Source: Bacteroidetes bacterium 4572_114 (GTDB lineage: Bacteria > Bacteroidota > Bacteroidia > Bacteroidales > 4484-276). Taken from it: a stretch of DNA of 13,126 bases. Both the position numbers and the translations under genes were made by a program. The DNA lies in contig NIVA01000067.1 of the NCBI GenBank assembly GCA_002254335.1, forward strand, positions 1 to 13,126, written 5' to 3'. Every line of letters begins with the position of its first letter. Positions within the stretch are counted from its first letter, which is position 1. Below the pieces are notes generated by a model. That model saw only the letters and a program-made list of their open reading frames with translations, searched no databases and was not told the DNA's origin. This document shows, one piece after another, positions 1 through 5,130 of this stretch.

Positions 1-60
1 CATTTACACGGTAATAAACGATGGCCGAATCGCTGTAAACGGGCTGGCCGCTTAAATTCT

Positions 61-1062
61 TTATTGTAGCCTCAACCGGATATTCAGTTTGTACGGGTTG
101 CTCGCCAACCAAAGCCACATGGTGGATGTGCAACATACCAACATCAGCAATACCTTTTGTACGGCAATGTAGGGCATCAGTAGATTCCCAACTTCCGGTA
201 AACCCAACCACTTCGTAACCAGGCATGGCTTCCTGGTAAGCGGCCAGCGGCAATGTAGGGCATCAGTAGATTCCCAACTTCCGGTAAACCCAACCACTTC
301 GTAACCAGGCATGGCTTCCTGGTAAGCGGCCAGGGCTTCATCGTCCCATTGAGAATTCATAATTGGGACAATCACTTTTTTGTTCAGGATAAGTGAGTTG
401 GTGTAGGGCTGGTCGTTGGGGGTATAAACCCTGTAAACCTCGAAGGGTGTGCCATACGAAGAAATTTGTTCGGCATAATATGCAGCAGTCTCCTCAATTT
501 CATCGTATTGGGCATGGCTGGCAGGAACTGAACGTATCATCACTTTATCAACATCCAGGAATTTTCCCCAGCAGTCGATGTGGTCGATGTAGGTATTGTT
601 GGGGTCGGGGAGCACGTGGTACTCTTCTATTCCCAGGTAGTCTTCAAAAATCTGGTCAATCTCAGCGTGGGTATAACCATTATTTTCTAACCAAATCAAG
701 TCAGTTGACGAAGCGATCCCCATACCGTTGCACATGTAGTTTCCCCCTGCAGTTTCAATATCCATCACAAAAAGATTTATGCCCAGTTCCTGTGCAACCT
801 TTGCGGGGATGGCATTGTCGGCGGGCCTGGGGCGGTTGTACTCAAAATCGACTATGCCAATTTCATCATTTCCGTCCAAAACATACCAGGGGCCATAATC
901 GCGGGTCCAGTACGAATTGGATGGCGCAATGATAAAATCGCAATTGGCAATCGCAATTGGCGAGGTTAACACCCTGGTTTTGGTATTGATTGGTAACATA
1001 AGTTTGTTCGCTTGTACTGGCAACAATTGTTGTAACGTTGCAATCCAGCGACATTTCGGCAA
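61..1062 (-). CDS. Catalytic-core fragment of the deiminase in the second frame
   Basis: This open frame carries the main body of the PAD-type domain between the two duplications, roughly 960 down to 250. Authentic sequence begins at ANCDFIIAP and ends at DALHCR. The first ~38 residues, from the nominal start at 1062, are out-of-frame translation of the upstream part. The last ~55 residues (WPLTRKPCLV onward) are out-of-frame translation of the second 86-bp copy and beyond. There is no signal peptide in this frame and no obvious promoter or start inside the gene, so independent expression is doubtful. It is listed because it holds the substrate-site residues: TRDYGPW, HID, YTNS and the catalytic Cys in ALHC. 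Confidence 0.5.
   Translation of the reverse strand: MPKCRWIATLQQLLPVQANKLMLPINTKTRVLTSPIAIANCDFIIAPSNSYWTRDYGPWYVLDGNDEIGIVDFEYNRPRPADNAIPAKVAQELGINLFVMDIETAGGNYMCNGMGIASSTDLIWLENNGYTHAEIDQIFEDYLGIEEYHVLPDPNNTYIDHIDCWGKFLDVDKVMIRSVPASHAQYDEIEETAAYYAEQISSYGTPFEVYRVYTPNDQPYTNSLILNKKVIVPIMNSQWDDEALAAYQEAMPGYEVVGFTGSWESTDALHCRWPLTRKPCLVTKWLGLPEVGNLLMPYIAVQKVLLMLVCCTSTMWLWLASNPYKLNIRLRLQ
162..333. repeat. Perfect 86-bp tandem duplication inside the deiminase gene
   Basis: Positions 162-247 and 248-333 are identical; each begins CGGCAATGTAGGG and ends GTAAGCGGCCAG. The unit covers the codons for the region EAMPGYEVVGF to DALHCR, ending at the catalytic cysteine. Its length leaves remainder 2 on division by 3, so the second pass is read out of frame. 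Confidence 0.97.
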
Positions 1063-1336
1063 TAACCTGATAGGAAATCCCGAAACTGTACCTGATCAGC
1101 ACCGACTGCATCCGGTCAAATTCAGCGATGTTGGTAACAGGGCCGGGGGGAGGGTCGGTAGCAACCGTTTGCCTGGGATAGGTTTCCATTAACTTAGCTT
1201 CCTCGGGGGTAAGCCAATGTTTTAACGTGACCGGTTTATCAGATTTTTTTTCAGTGGTTTGGGCCGTCAATAAAGGGCCGGTGAGCATCAGGGTGAAAAT
1301 AAACAAACAAATCCTGGTAAAGTTAAAGTTATTCAT
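866..1336 (-). CDS. N-terminal fragment of the deiminase (signal peptide plus start of domain)
   Basis: This is the 156-residue product as the sequence stands. Residues 1-25 form a typical signal peptide: MNNFNFTR, then a hydrophobic stretch, ending near LLTAQ. Residues of the form LTPEEAKLMETYPR and PVTNIAEFDRMQSVLIRYS are characteristic of the start of bacterial PAD-type proteins. After LANCD (near residue 130) the frame is wrong: the last ~26 residues (CQLRFYHCAIQF onward) are frameshift product of the 13-bp duplication. A Bacteroidota-type promoter lies directly upstream (1379-1411), so this piece should be expressed. It cannot be catalytic because every active-site residue lies beyond the shift. 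Confidence 0.6.
   Translation of the reverse strand: MNNFNFTRICLFIFTLMLTGPLLTAQTTEKKSDKPVTLKHWLTPEEAKLMETYPRQTVATDPPPGPVTNIAEFDRMQSVLIRYSFGISYQVIAEMSLDCNVTTIVASTSEQTYVTNQYQNQGVNLANCDCQLRFYHCAIQFVLDPRLWPLVCFGRK
936..961. repeat. Perfect 13-bp tandem duplication inside the deiminase gene
   Basis: AATCGCAATTGGC occurs at 936-948 and again at 949-961. It shifts the frame by one base just after LANCD. Deleting one copy joins LANCD to FIIAPSNSYW without any other change. Confidence 0.97.
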
Positions 1337-1378
1337 GAGTTGAGTGGTTTGATAAACAATAAGTTAATTTAGCGGGGG

Positions 1379-1411
1379 CAAAAGTAGTATAATAAAACCA
1401 CATTTTTCAAA
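1379..1411 (-). promoter_or_regulatory. Bacteroidota-type promoter for the deiminase gene
   Basis: On the minus strand, TACTTTTG (plus 1379-1386) fits the TAnnTTTG -7 box of the Bacteroidota primary sigma factor. A TTTG -33 element (plus 1408-1411) lies 21 bases further upstream. The start point would be about 35 bases before the ATG at 1336. Confidence 0.6.
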
Positions 1412-1448
1412 CTCAAACCCAGCACATCAAAATAATATTTTACCTATA

Positions 1449-1473
1449 TCATCTGTTTTCAAACTAAGAATGA
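1449..1473. repeat. 25-bp direct repeat, left copy
   Basis: The sequence starts TCATCTGTTTTCAAAC and ends TAAGAATGA. It is identical to 2315-2339, 866 bases downstream; the bases on either side differ. Together the two copies bracket the small nucleotidyltransferase cassette and one 84-bp element. Confidence 0.9.
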
Positions 1474-1505
1474 GTTTAGTCTAAAAAGCAAATATTTGGG
1501 TGAAT

Positions 1506-1589
1506 AGCTGTCAGACAGTTTAGATTAAAAGTCAGACATATAATACTTTAGGTTCTGTGTGAAATATAGAAAATAGCTGTCTGACAGCT
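1506..1589. repeat. 84-bp element with 13-bp perfect terminal inverted repeats, copy 1
   Basis: The left end AGCTGTCAGACAG (1506-1518) and right end CTGTCTGACAGCT (1577-1589) are exact reverse complements. Copy 2 at 8033-8116 has the same length, identical ends, and 47 of 58 identical interior bases, including the core TAATACTTTAGGTTC. Weaker similarity continues on both sides, to about 1483 and 1606. Each end also carries its own dyad, CTGTC-N-GACAG. It ends 62 bases before the start codon at 1652. No coding capacity. It could be a MITE-like or REP-like element, or a shared regulatory block. Confidence 0.85.
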
Positions 1590-1651
1590 TTTTATACCGG
1601 ACTCATTATTTTTTTGACAAAAATGGCTATTTTTGACAAAATAAATTTAAA

Positions 1652-2029
1652 ATGATTTTTAAACTTCTTGACAAGGTTGTATTTGGACTTAATGACAAGG
1701 GAATAAAATATATGCTTTCAGGTAGTGTTGCTTTAAATGCATATACAGTTCCAAGAATGACGCTGGACATTGATTTTATTGTTCGGAAAAGTTCAGAGTT
1801 CAGGGAGTTGGAGTTTGCAAGAAGGCGAAAAATGAAAATCGGAAATATAGAAACCTGGATCGTTTCCCCTGAGGATTTAATAATTTCAAAGATCGAATGG
1901 ATTCAACTGTATCAAAGCCCTAAACAAATTGAGGATATTAAAAAACTATTAGAATACACACCTCTAAATGTAGCCTATGTTAATGAATGGTGTAAAAAAC
2001 TGAGGTTAAAAACATTTGAATTATTATAG
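1652..2029 (+). CDS. MNT-type nucleotidyltransferase (DUF6036/AbiEii-like), internally shortened
   Basis: The 125-residue protein has the signature of small nucleotidyltransferases: G24-S25 in LSGSVALNAY, followed by D39-x-D41 in TLDIDFIV, the expected metal-binding pair. The C-terminal half, ETWIVSPEDLIISKIEWIQ, is typical of the DUF6036/AbiEii-like group. Relatives are usually around 170-180 residues and contain a second D-F-I-V strand (K-V-D-F-I-V-R-K-x-S-E-F), with about 50 residues between the two. Here the first DFIV runs straight into RKSSEF, so that middle segment, with the third acidic residue, seems to be lost in frame. The stop is two bases before the next start, so the two genes are surely co-transcribed. 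Such pairs resemble toxin-antitoxin or MNT/HEPN-like modules, but the activity of this subgroup is unknown to me. Confidence 0.75.
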   Translation: MIFKLLDKVVFGLNDKGIKYMLSGSVALNAYTVPRMTLDIDFIVRKSSEFRELEFARRRKMKIGNIETWIVSPEDLIISKIEWIQLYQSPKQIEDIKKLLEYTPLNVAYVNEWCKKLRLKTFELL

Positions 2030-2031
2030 TA

Positions 2032-2295
2032 ATGCTCGACACCCCCAAAAATATTCAAAAAAAGCAGTTTGAAATATTGATGTCAAAATCAATGGAAGAG
2101 CGGTTAATTATAGGATTGGAAACTATTGACTTTGCCATGACAATTGCTGAAAGCAGTATAAAACAAGAGCATCCCGGAATATCAGAAACCGACCTAAAAA
2201 TCGCTTTATTAAAAAGATTTTATTCAAACCAGTTTACAACGGAAACGCTCAATAAAATCATAGCATCCACTATTATATACTACAATTCTAAATAG
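2032..2295 (+). CDS. Small conserved protein paired with the nucleotidyltransferase
   Basis: An 87-residue, largely helical soluble protein with no signal peptide or membrane segment. The pattern M-S-K-S-M-E-E-R-L-I-I-G-L-E...D-F...IKQEHPGISETDLKIALLKRFY matches a small family often found next to DUF6036-type nucleotidyltransferases, with the recurring form 'MSxERRLxxALExxDxxRxxxxxxxxxxHPxxSExELRxxLLxRLY'. I recognise the pattern but know no assigned function. It overlaps nothing and follows the upstream stop by two bases. The partner role (antitoxin, substrate or chaperone) is inferred only from this tight linkage. Confidence 0.7.
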   Translation: MLDTPKNIQKKQFEILMSKSMEERLIIGLETIDFAMTIAESSIKQEHPGISETDLKIALLKRFYSNQFTTETLNKIIASTIIYYNSK

Positions 2296-2314
2296 TGCCT
2301 GTCTTTAAGATCTG

Positions 2315-2339
2315 TCATCTGTTTTCAAACTAAGAATGA
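2315..2339. repeat. 25-bp direct repeat, right copy
   Basis: Identical over 25 bases to 1449-1473. It begins 20 bases after the stop codon of the 87-residue gene and is followed by a low-complexity stretch of CAAAATTCAA-type words. Confidence 0.9.
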
Positions 2340-2340
2340 A

Positions 2341-2410
2341 ATCCAAAACTCAAAATTCAAAATTCAACACTCAAAACCCGAAATTCAACACTCCAAAAAA
2401 AATCAAAACT
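2341..2410. repeat. Low-complexity AT-rich tract with CAAAATTCAA words
   Basis: This tract repeats short words of the form AAAATTCAA. It includes an exact 13-bp direct repeat AAATTCAACACTC at 2360-2372 and 2381-2393. There is no coding potential. It joins the right 25-bp repeat to the palindromes at the xdhC end. Confidence 0.6.
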
Positions 2411-2454
2411 TGCGACAAATAGTAAGCTATCAGCTTTATCTGTGGAAAATTTTG

Positions 2455-2472
2455 TCCCGAAAGCTTTCGGGA
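2455..2472. repeat. Perfect 18-bp palindrome
   Basis: TCCCGAAAGCTTTCGGGA is a perfect palindrome lying 27 bases beyond the present xdhC stop (on the xdhC strand). It belongs to the CCCGA...TCGGG type also present at 2492-2513 and 4731-4746. It may act as a terminator-like or REP-like hairpin. Confidence 0.8.
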
Positions 2473-2491
2473 TTAGATATTGGCCCCGAAC

Positions 2492-2513
2492 CCCGATAGC
2501 TATCGCGATCGGG
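2492..2513. repeat. REP-like nested palindrome at the xdhC 3' end
   Basis: This 22-base segment begins CCCGATAGCTATCG and ends CGATCGGG. It contains three overlapping perfect palindromes: GATAGCTATC, ATCGCGAT and CGATCG. The stop codon of xdhC (minus strand, 2500-2502) lies inside it, so the last codons of that gene come from the repeat. Confidence 0.75.
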
Positions 2514-3168
2514 ATTGGATTTGCGTCAATATTTTATTTTCGAGGTAGTGCTTTTTGGCATGGGCCACTTTTTTCCTGCTGCCTATCATGCCGAGGTACC
2601 GATGGGGTTTCTTTGCACAAATAGCGGTTAAATCCTGATCAAACTCATGCTTTGGCGTTGTCACCACGAAATAGGTATTTTCATCCGAAGTAAAATCTTT
2701 AATGGCAGTTAGGTAATCGTTCATAATAATTTCAAACCCCTGGTCGGCAAACCTGTTTAAAAACTCTTCCCTCGGATCGATCAATGTAACTGCAAACCCC
2801 AGTTTTTGGGCAAATTCGGCAACAACCGTCCCAATATGCCCAACACCAAGTATTACAAGTTTTTGGGAAGGGTTGATCGGCTCGAGGTAAACATCCACCG
2901 ATCCACCGCACTGCATCTCGGCATCTTCCTCAAGGTTGATCGACACAAATTTTGGGTTTGCCTGTCCACACACTTTTAGTGCCAGTGCAATAATTTTACG
3001 TTCCACAGTGCCCCCGCCAACGGTACCAAAAGTTTTTCCTTCACAGGTTACGAGCATTTTCGACCCTGCCTTGCGCGGGGTAGATCCTTTAGTTGCAACA
3101 AGGATGCAAAGTGTTGCACTTTTGCCCGTTCGTTTAATTTCTTCTATTTTTGCATAAATATCAGCCAT
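2500..3168 (-). CDS. xdhC: XdhC/CoxI family protein, C-terminally truncated
   Basis: XdhC-type proteins bind molybdenum cofactor and help its sulfuration and insertion into xanthine dehydrogenase-like enzymes. The N-terminal XdhC_CoxI domain shows ATKGSTPRKAGSKML (25-39), VGGGTVERK (50-58) and CGGSVDVYLEPI (87-98). The Rossmann domain has LGVGHIG (107-113) and, near the end, YLGMIGSRKK. The start at 3168 gives the normal MADIYAKIEEI beginning; a start at 3204 would add 12 residues that do not fit the family and would overlap prmC. The protein is 222 residues long and stops in ILTQIQSRSR. Family members continue with a segment like PIGLDIGAETPEEIAVSI, missing here because the frame enters the palindrome at 2492-2513. 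No molybdenum hydroxylase gene is nearby, so the partner enzyme must be elsewhere or lost. The truncation may inactivate it. Confidence 0.85.
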   Translation of the reverse strand: MADIYAKIEEIKRTGKSATLCILVATKGSTPRKAGSKMLVTCEGKTFGTVGGGTVERKIIALALKVCGQANPKFVSINLEEDAEMQCGGSVDVYLEPINPSQKLVILGVGHIGTVVAEFAQKLGFAVTLIDPREEFLNRFADQGFEIIMNDYLTAIKDFTSDENTYFVVTTPKHEFDQDLTAICAKKPHRYLGMIGSRKKVAHAKKHYLENKILTQIQSRSR

Positions 3169-3184
3169 AATCGAAAGGTTTATT

Positions 3185-4105
3185 TTGAATTTTAAGACCA
3201 ACAAAATTAAAGATATTAGGGAACATTGCTTCGTTGAACTAAAAAAAATGTTTCCCCAAAACGAAGCATCCAGTTTGCTTGATGTGATTTTCGGGGAATA
3301 TCTTGCAATGACGAGGGCCGGCCGGCACCTAAACCCGGGTTACCGCCTTTCATTGCCAGAAATGTTAAAAGTACAATTTGCGGTAGAGGAGCTAAAAAAG
3401 AATAAACCTATCCAATACATTTTTAACCAGGCCGATTTTTATGGCCTCCGGTTTTATGTTGACAAGCGTGTGCTGATACCACGGCCCGAAACCGAGGAGC
3501 TGGTTGAGTGGATAATAAATGACAACGGGCAGCTAAAGGCCGGTTTAAAAATACTTGACATTGGCACTGGTAGCGGTTGTATTGCTGTTTCGCTAAAAAA
3601 AAACATACCTACAAGCCAGGTTTGGGCAATGGATATTTCGGCTGGGGCAATTGATGTTGCCAAACAAAATGCTGCAAAAAATGAGGTAGAACTAACTTTC
3701 CTCCAACAGGATATGCTCCAGGTTGACAACATTTCAGGTGCACCACAATTTGATATTATTGTAAGCAACCCGCCTTATGTAAGGGAATCTGAAAAAGCTG
3801 AGATGTCGGAAAATGTTTTAAAGTTTGAACCGGCGGCGGCATTATTTGTAGAGGATACAGATGCACTGGTTTATTATAGGCAAATAGCAAAAATCGCAAT
3901 GAAATCGCTGTCACCCCTTCGTCAGCCTCCGCCCGCCAACAAAAAAATCAGCCGGCATTTCAATAAGCTACCACTCCAATCCCTGCCGCACCATTCCATG
4001 CTCAAACAATTTCCTGCAACTACACCAAAGATGTATCAAATTTTAAGTAAGAACTTTTCTACCGTAAACGGTTTGCAGAACGGACAAGATTTTCATCTTT
4101 CTTAA
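3185..4105 (+). CDS. prmC: Release factor glutamine methyltransferase PrmC, aberrant C-terminus
   Basis: PrmC methylates the glutamine of the GGQ motif in peptide chain release factors using S-adenosylmethionine. Visible are the helical N-terminal domain up to about residue 80 (KPIQYIFNQADFYGL), VLIPRPETEELVEW, the SAM site DIGTGSG (125-131) and the catalytic NPPYV (195-199). Similarity ends at AMKSL (residue 242). The usual end, containing P-G-G-x-L-x-x-E-I-x and a final strand pair, is replaced by 64 residues (SPLRQPPPANKK...) that look like translated non-coding DNA. The nominal start is TTG at 3185, only 16 bases from the divergent xdhC start; the first in-frame ATG (3248) would remove the first helix. 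The end overlaps the convergent DUF4293 gene by 47 bases. Either the enzyme lost its last strands or a frameshift/insertion disabled it. Confidence 0.8.
   Translation: MNFKTNKIKDIREHCFVELKKMFPQNEASSLLDVIFGEYLAMTRAGRHLNPGYRLSLPEMLKVQFAVEELKKNKPIQYIFNQADFYGLRFYVDKRVLIPRPETEELVEWIINDNGQLKAGLKILDIGTGSGCIAVSLKKNIPTSQVWAMDISAGAIDVAKQNAAKNEVELTFLQQDMLQVDNISGAPQFDIIVSNPPYVRESEKAEMSENVLKFEPAAALFVEDTDALVYYRQIAKIAMKSLSPLRQPPPANKKISRHFNKLPLQSLPHHSMLKQFPATTPKMYQILSKNFSTVNGLQNGQDFHLS
3911..4056. other. Repeat-like block replacing the prmC 3' end
   Basis: From just after the last PrmC-like codons to the end of the DUF4293 gene, no frame on either strand resembles a known protein. On the minus strand the words GGGATTGGAGTGGTAGC and TTTGTTGGCGGGCGGAGG resemble interspersed intergenic repeats I associate with Bacteroidota genomes, but I cannot name a family. 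It is GC-richer than the surrounding spacers. Confidence 0.4.
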
Positions 4106-4547
4106 TGAAAATATTGGCCAGGAAAAGCAGGATGATGGAGATGAGGGGAAAAATGCCCCCTAAGCCATACCGGGCCGTAACACCAAGAGATTCTTCTAAC
4201 ATTGTTGACAGGTAAAATATCCCACCAACCAACATTACATTAAGAAAAACATTAATATAATTAAGCCTGATTTGGAGCAATCTTTTTTTGAACTTAAAAA
4301 TTGCAACAAGTGCAATTAAAACTATGATAGACTGTAAAATGGCCAACCCCAAAGGATATAGCCAATTAATTTGTCCCCCGCCCGAAGCCATCTCATTAAA
4401 AGGATCGGGGGCAAAATCCCTCACCGAACAAAGAAAAAACTTAAAAAATGCATCCTCTGAATAATAGGTCGCTATCGGAAATAGAAATACAATAATCCCT
4501 GCGATAACCACCAGGAATAAAAATACTGATTGAATCCGTTGTATCAT
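4059..4547 (-). CDS. DUF4293 family membrane protein
   Basis: A 162-residue integral membrane protein with four predicted helices: about 5-26 (VFLFLVVIAGIIVFLFP), 62-85 (WLYPLGLAILQSIIVLIALV), 98-117 (INVFLNVMLVGGIFYLS) and 128-149 (GLGGIFPLISIILLFLA). It has the start MIQRIQSVFL and the end IFIKKDENLVRSANRLR typical of DUF4293, a Bacteroidota-restricted family of unknown function that I recall often being encoded next to rho, as here in divergent orientation. The length is normal. A TATATTTG box lies about 30 bases upstream. Its end overlaps the anomalous prmC tail, which supports the view that the prmC tail, not this gene, is the altered one. Confidence 0.88.
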   Translation of the reverse strand: MIQRIQSVFLFLVVIAGIIVFLFPIATYYSEDAFFKFFLCSVRDFAPDPFNEMASGGGQINWLYPLGLAILQSIIVLIALVAIFKFKKRLLQIRLNYINVFLNVMLVGGIFYLSTMLEESLGVTARYGLGGIFPLISIILLFLANIFIKKDENLVRSANRLR

Positions 4548-4576
4548 TTTAAATTGGGTTTGTTAAATTTTGGGCG

Positions 4577-4584
4577 CAAATATA
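4577..4584 (-). promoter_or_regulatory. -7 box upstream of the DUF4293 gene
   Basis: TATATTTG on the minus strand fits TAnnTTTG and would start transcription about 20-25 bases before the ATG at 4547. I see no clear -33 TTG. Confidence 0.4.
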
Positions 4585-4671
4585 TAATCATTTCATGAAA
4601 GAAAATGTAATCCAGACCTGATAAAATATTTCAAAGATAAGGTACTACTGCGAATTTAGTGTATAATTATC

Positions 4672-4701
4672 AAATGCTAAAATGCTAAAATGCTAAAATG
4701 C
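4672..4701. repeat. 8-bp tandem repeat, 3.75 copies
   Basis: AAATGCTA is repeated perfectly three times, followed by AAATGC. Shortly downstream, the same word in reverse (TTTAAGCATT, TTAAGCATTA) appears around 4797-4831. A slippage-prone microsatellite with no gene attached. Confidence 0.9.
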
Positions 4702-4730
4702 ATAAATGAAAATATTACTTTTAATTTGAT

Positions 4731-4746
4731 CCCAATAGCTATCGGG
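4731..4746. repeat. REP-like palindrome
   Basis: CCCAATAGCTATCGGG is a 16-base palindrome with one mismatch pair. It belongs to the same family as 2492-2513, with the shared centre ATAGCTAT. Confidence 0.75.
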
Positions 4747-4903
4747 ACGGCATCGCTTATGTCATTTATTATCAAAAACATAATCGTTATCGAATATTTA
4801 AGCATTTACTCATTATCGCATTTAAGCATTATAACTAAACCTGTTTTAATACTAAAAAATACTTATTTTCCAGTAAAATAGTAATAGAACCAAAATAATT
4901 AGT

Positions 4904-4911
4904 TACATTTG
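4904..4911 (+). promoter_or_regulatory. -7 box of the probable rho promoter
   Basis: TACATTTG fits TAnnTTTG. Transcription would begin near 4918, giving a 5' leader of roughly 210 bases before the rho ATG. The -33 element is not evident. Confidence 0.45.
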
Positions 4912-4920
4912 CAGCGTCAA

Positions 4921-5020
4921 TTCATTACACCTTTATTTCATTTCACACATCCTAATCTATTTTCTAAACTAATCTTATTGACAATAATCTAAATTTTCAC
5001 ATTTCAACATCAAAAACAGG
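4921..5020 (+). promoter_or_regulatory. C-rich, G-poor rho leader, candidate rut site
   Basis: These 100 bases contain 22 C but only 3 G, many as TC, CC or AC steps, and no stable hairpin is visible. This is the composition recognised by Rho (a C-over-G bubble). In E. coli, rho limits its own expression by termination in its leader, so autoregulation is the natural reading, but this is inference from base composition only. Confidence 0.4.
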
Positions 5021-5130
5021 AACGGCCCGGGCTTCTATTAAATCTTGGTAAACATCTGGTTCCGAAAACAATATCGCATCACAATTCTTGTATGCGGTTC
5101 AAAATATGTTAATACACTAAATTCTTATAA

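Larger units (their letters stand above)
1..1336 (-). pseudogene. Secreted peptidylarginine/agmatine deiminase family protein, frameshifted, runs off left edge
   Basis: The full gene would start at 1336 and continue past position 1. It encodes a signal peptide followed by a Porphyromonas-type peptidylarginine deiminase (PAD_porph) domain, a guanidino-group hydrolase of the pentein fold. The family's catalytic signatures are all present: TRDYGPW, the His-x-Asp motif in YIDHIDCWGKF, the Asn in YTNSLIL, and the catalytic Cys in DALHCRTKG. Two perfect tandem duplications break the frame: 13 bp (936-961) and 86 bp (162-333). Conceptually removing one copy of each restores a single open frame from 1336 to position 2, giving CDFIIAP at the first joint and DALHCRTKGIADVG at the second. 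As written, translation from 1336 stops at 866. The coding sequence between the duplications has no stop in its own frame, so the damage is recent or an assembly artefact. Family and signal peptide suggest export; a type IX C-terminal domain would lie outside the window. Confidence 0.85.
1337..1651. other. Intergenic region with promoter and two repeat families
   Basis: No gene is visible in these 315 bases. They hold the minus-strand promoter at 1379-1411, the left copy of a 25-bp direct repeat (1449-1473), and the first copy of the 84-bp inverted-repeat element (1506-1589). The remainder is AT-rich. Confidence 0.7.
4548..5130. other. Intergenic region between DUF4293 gene and rho
   Basis: These 583 bases contain the minus-strand -7 box (4577-4584), an 8-bp tandem repeat (4672-4701), a REP-like palindrome (4731-4746), the rho -7 box (4904-4911) and a long C-over-G leader (about 4918-5130). 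The stretch 4690-4881 is open in one frame, but its translation is AT-driven and resembles no protein. Confidence 0.6.

Noticed and set aside
2442..2624. Plus-strand open frame of 60 codons over the xdhC end
   Set aside because: It overlaps xdhC antisense, and its residues PIAIAIGIG come from the palindromic repeat. No family resemblance.
4672..4701. Short tandem repeat considered as a CRISPR-like array
   Set aside because: The unit is only 8 bp with no spacers, so it is a simple microsatellite. No cas genes are in the window.
4690..4881. 63-codon open frame beginning in the AAATGCTA tandem repeat
   Set aside because: Its start is supplied by the microsatellite, the composition is that of AT-rich spacer, and it crosses a REP-like palindrome. 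Nothing in it looks like a protein domain.
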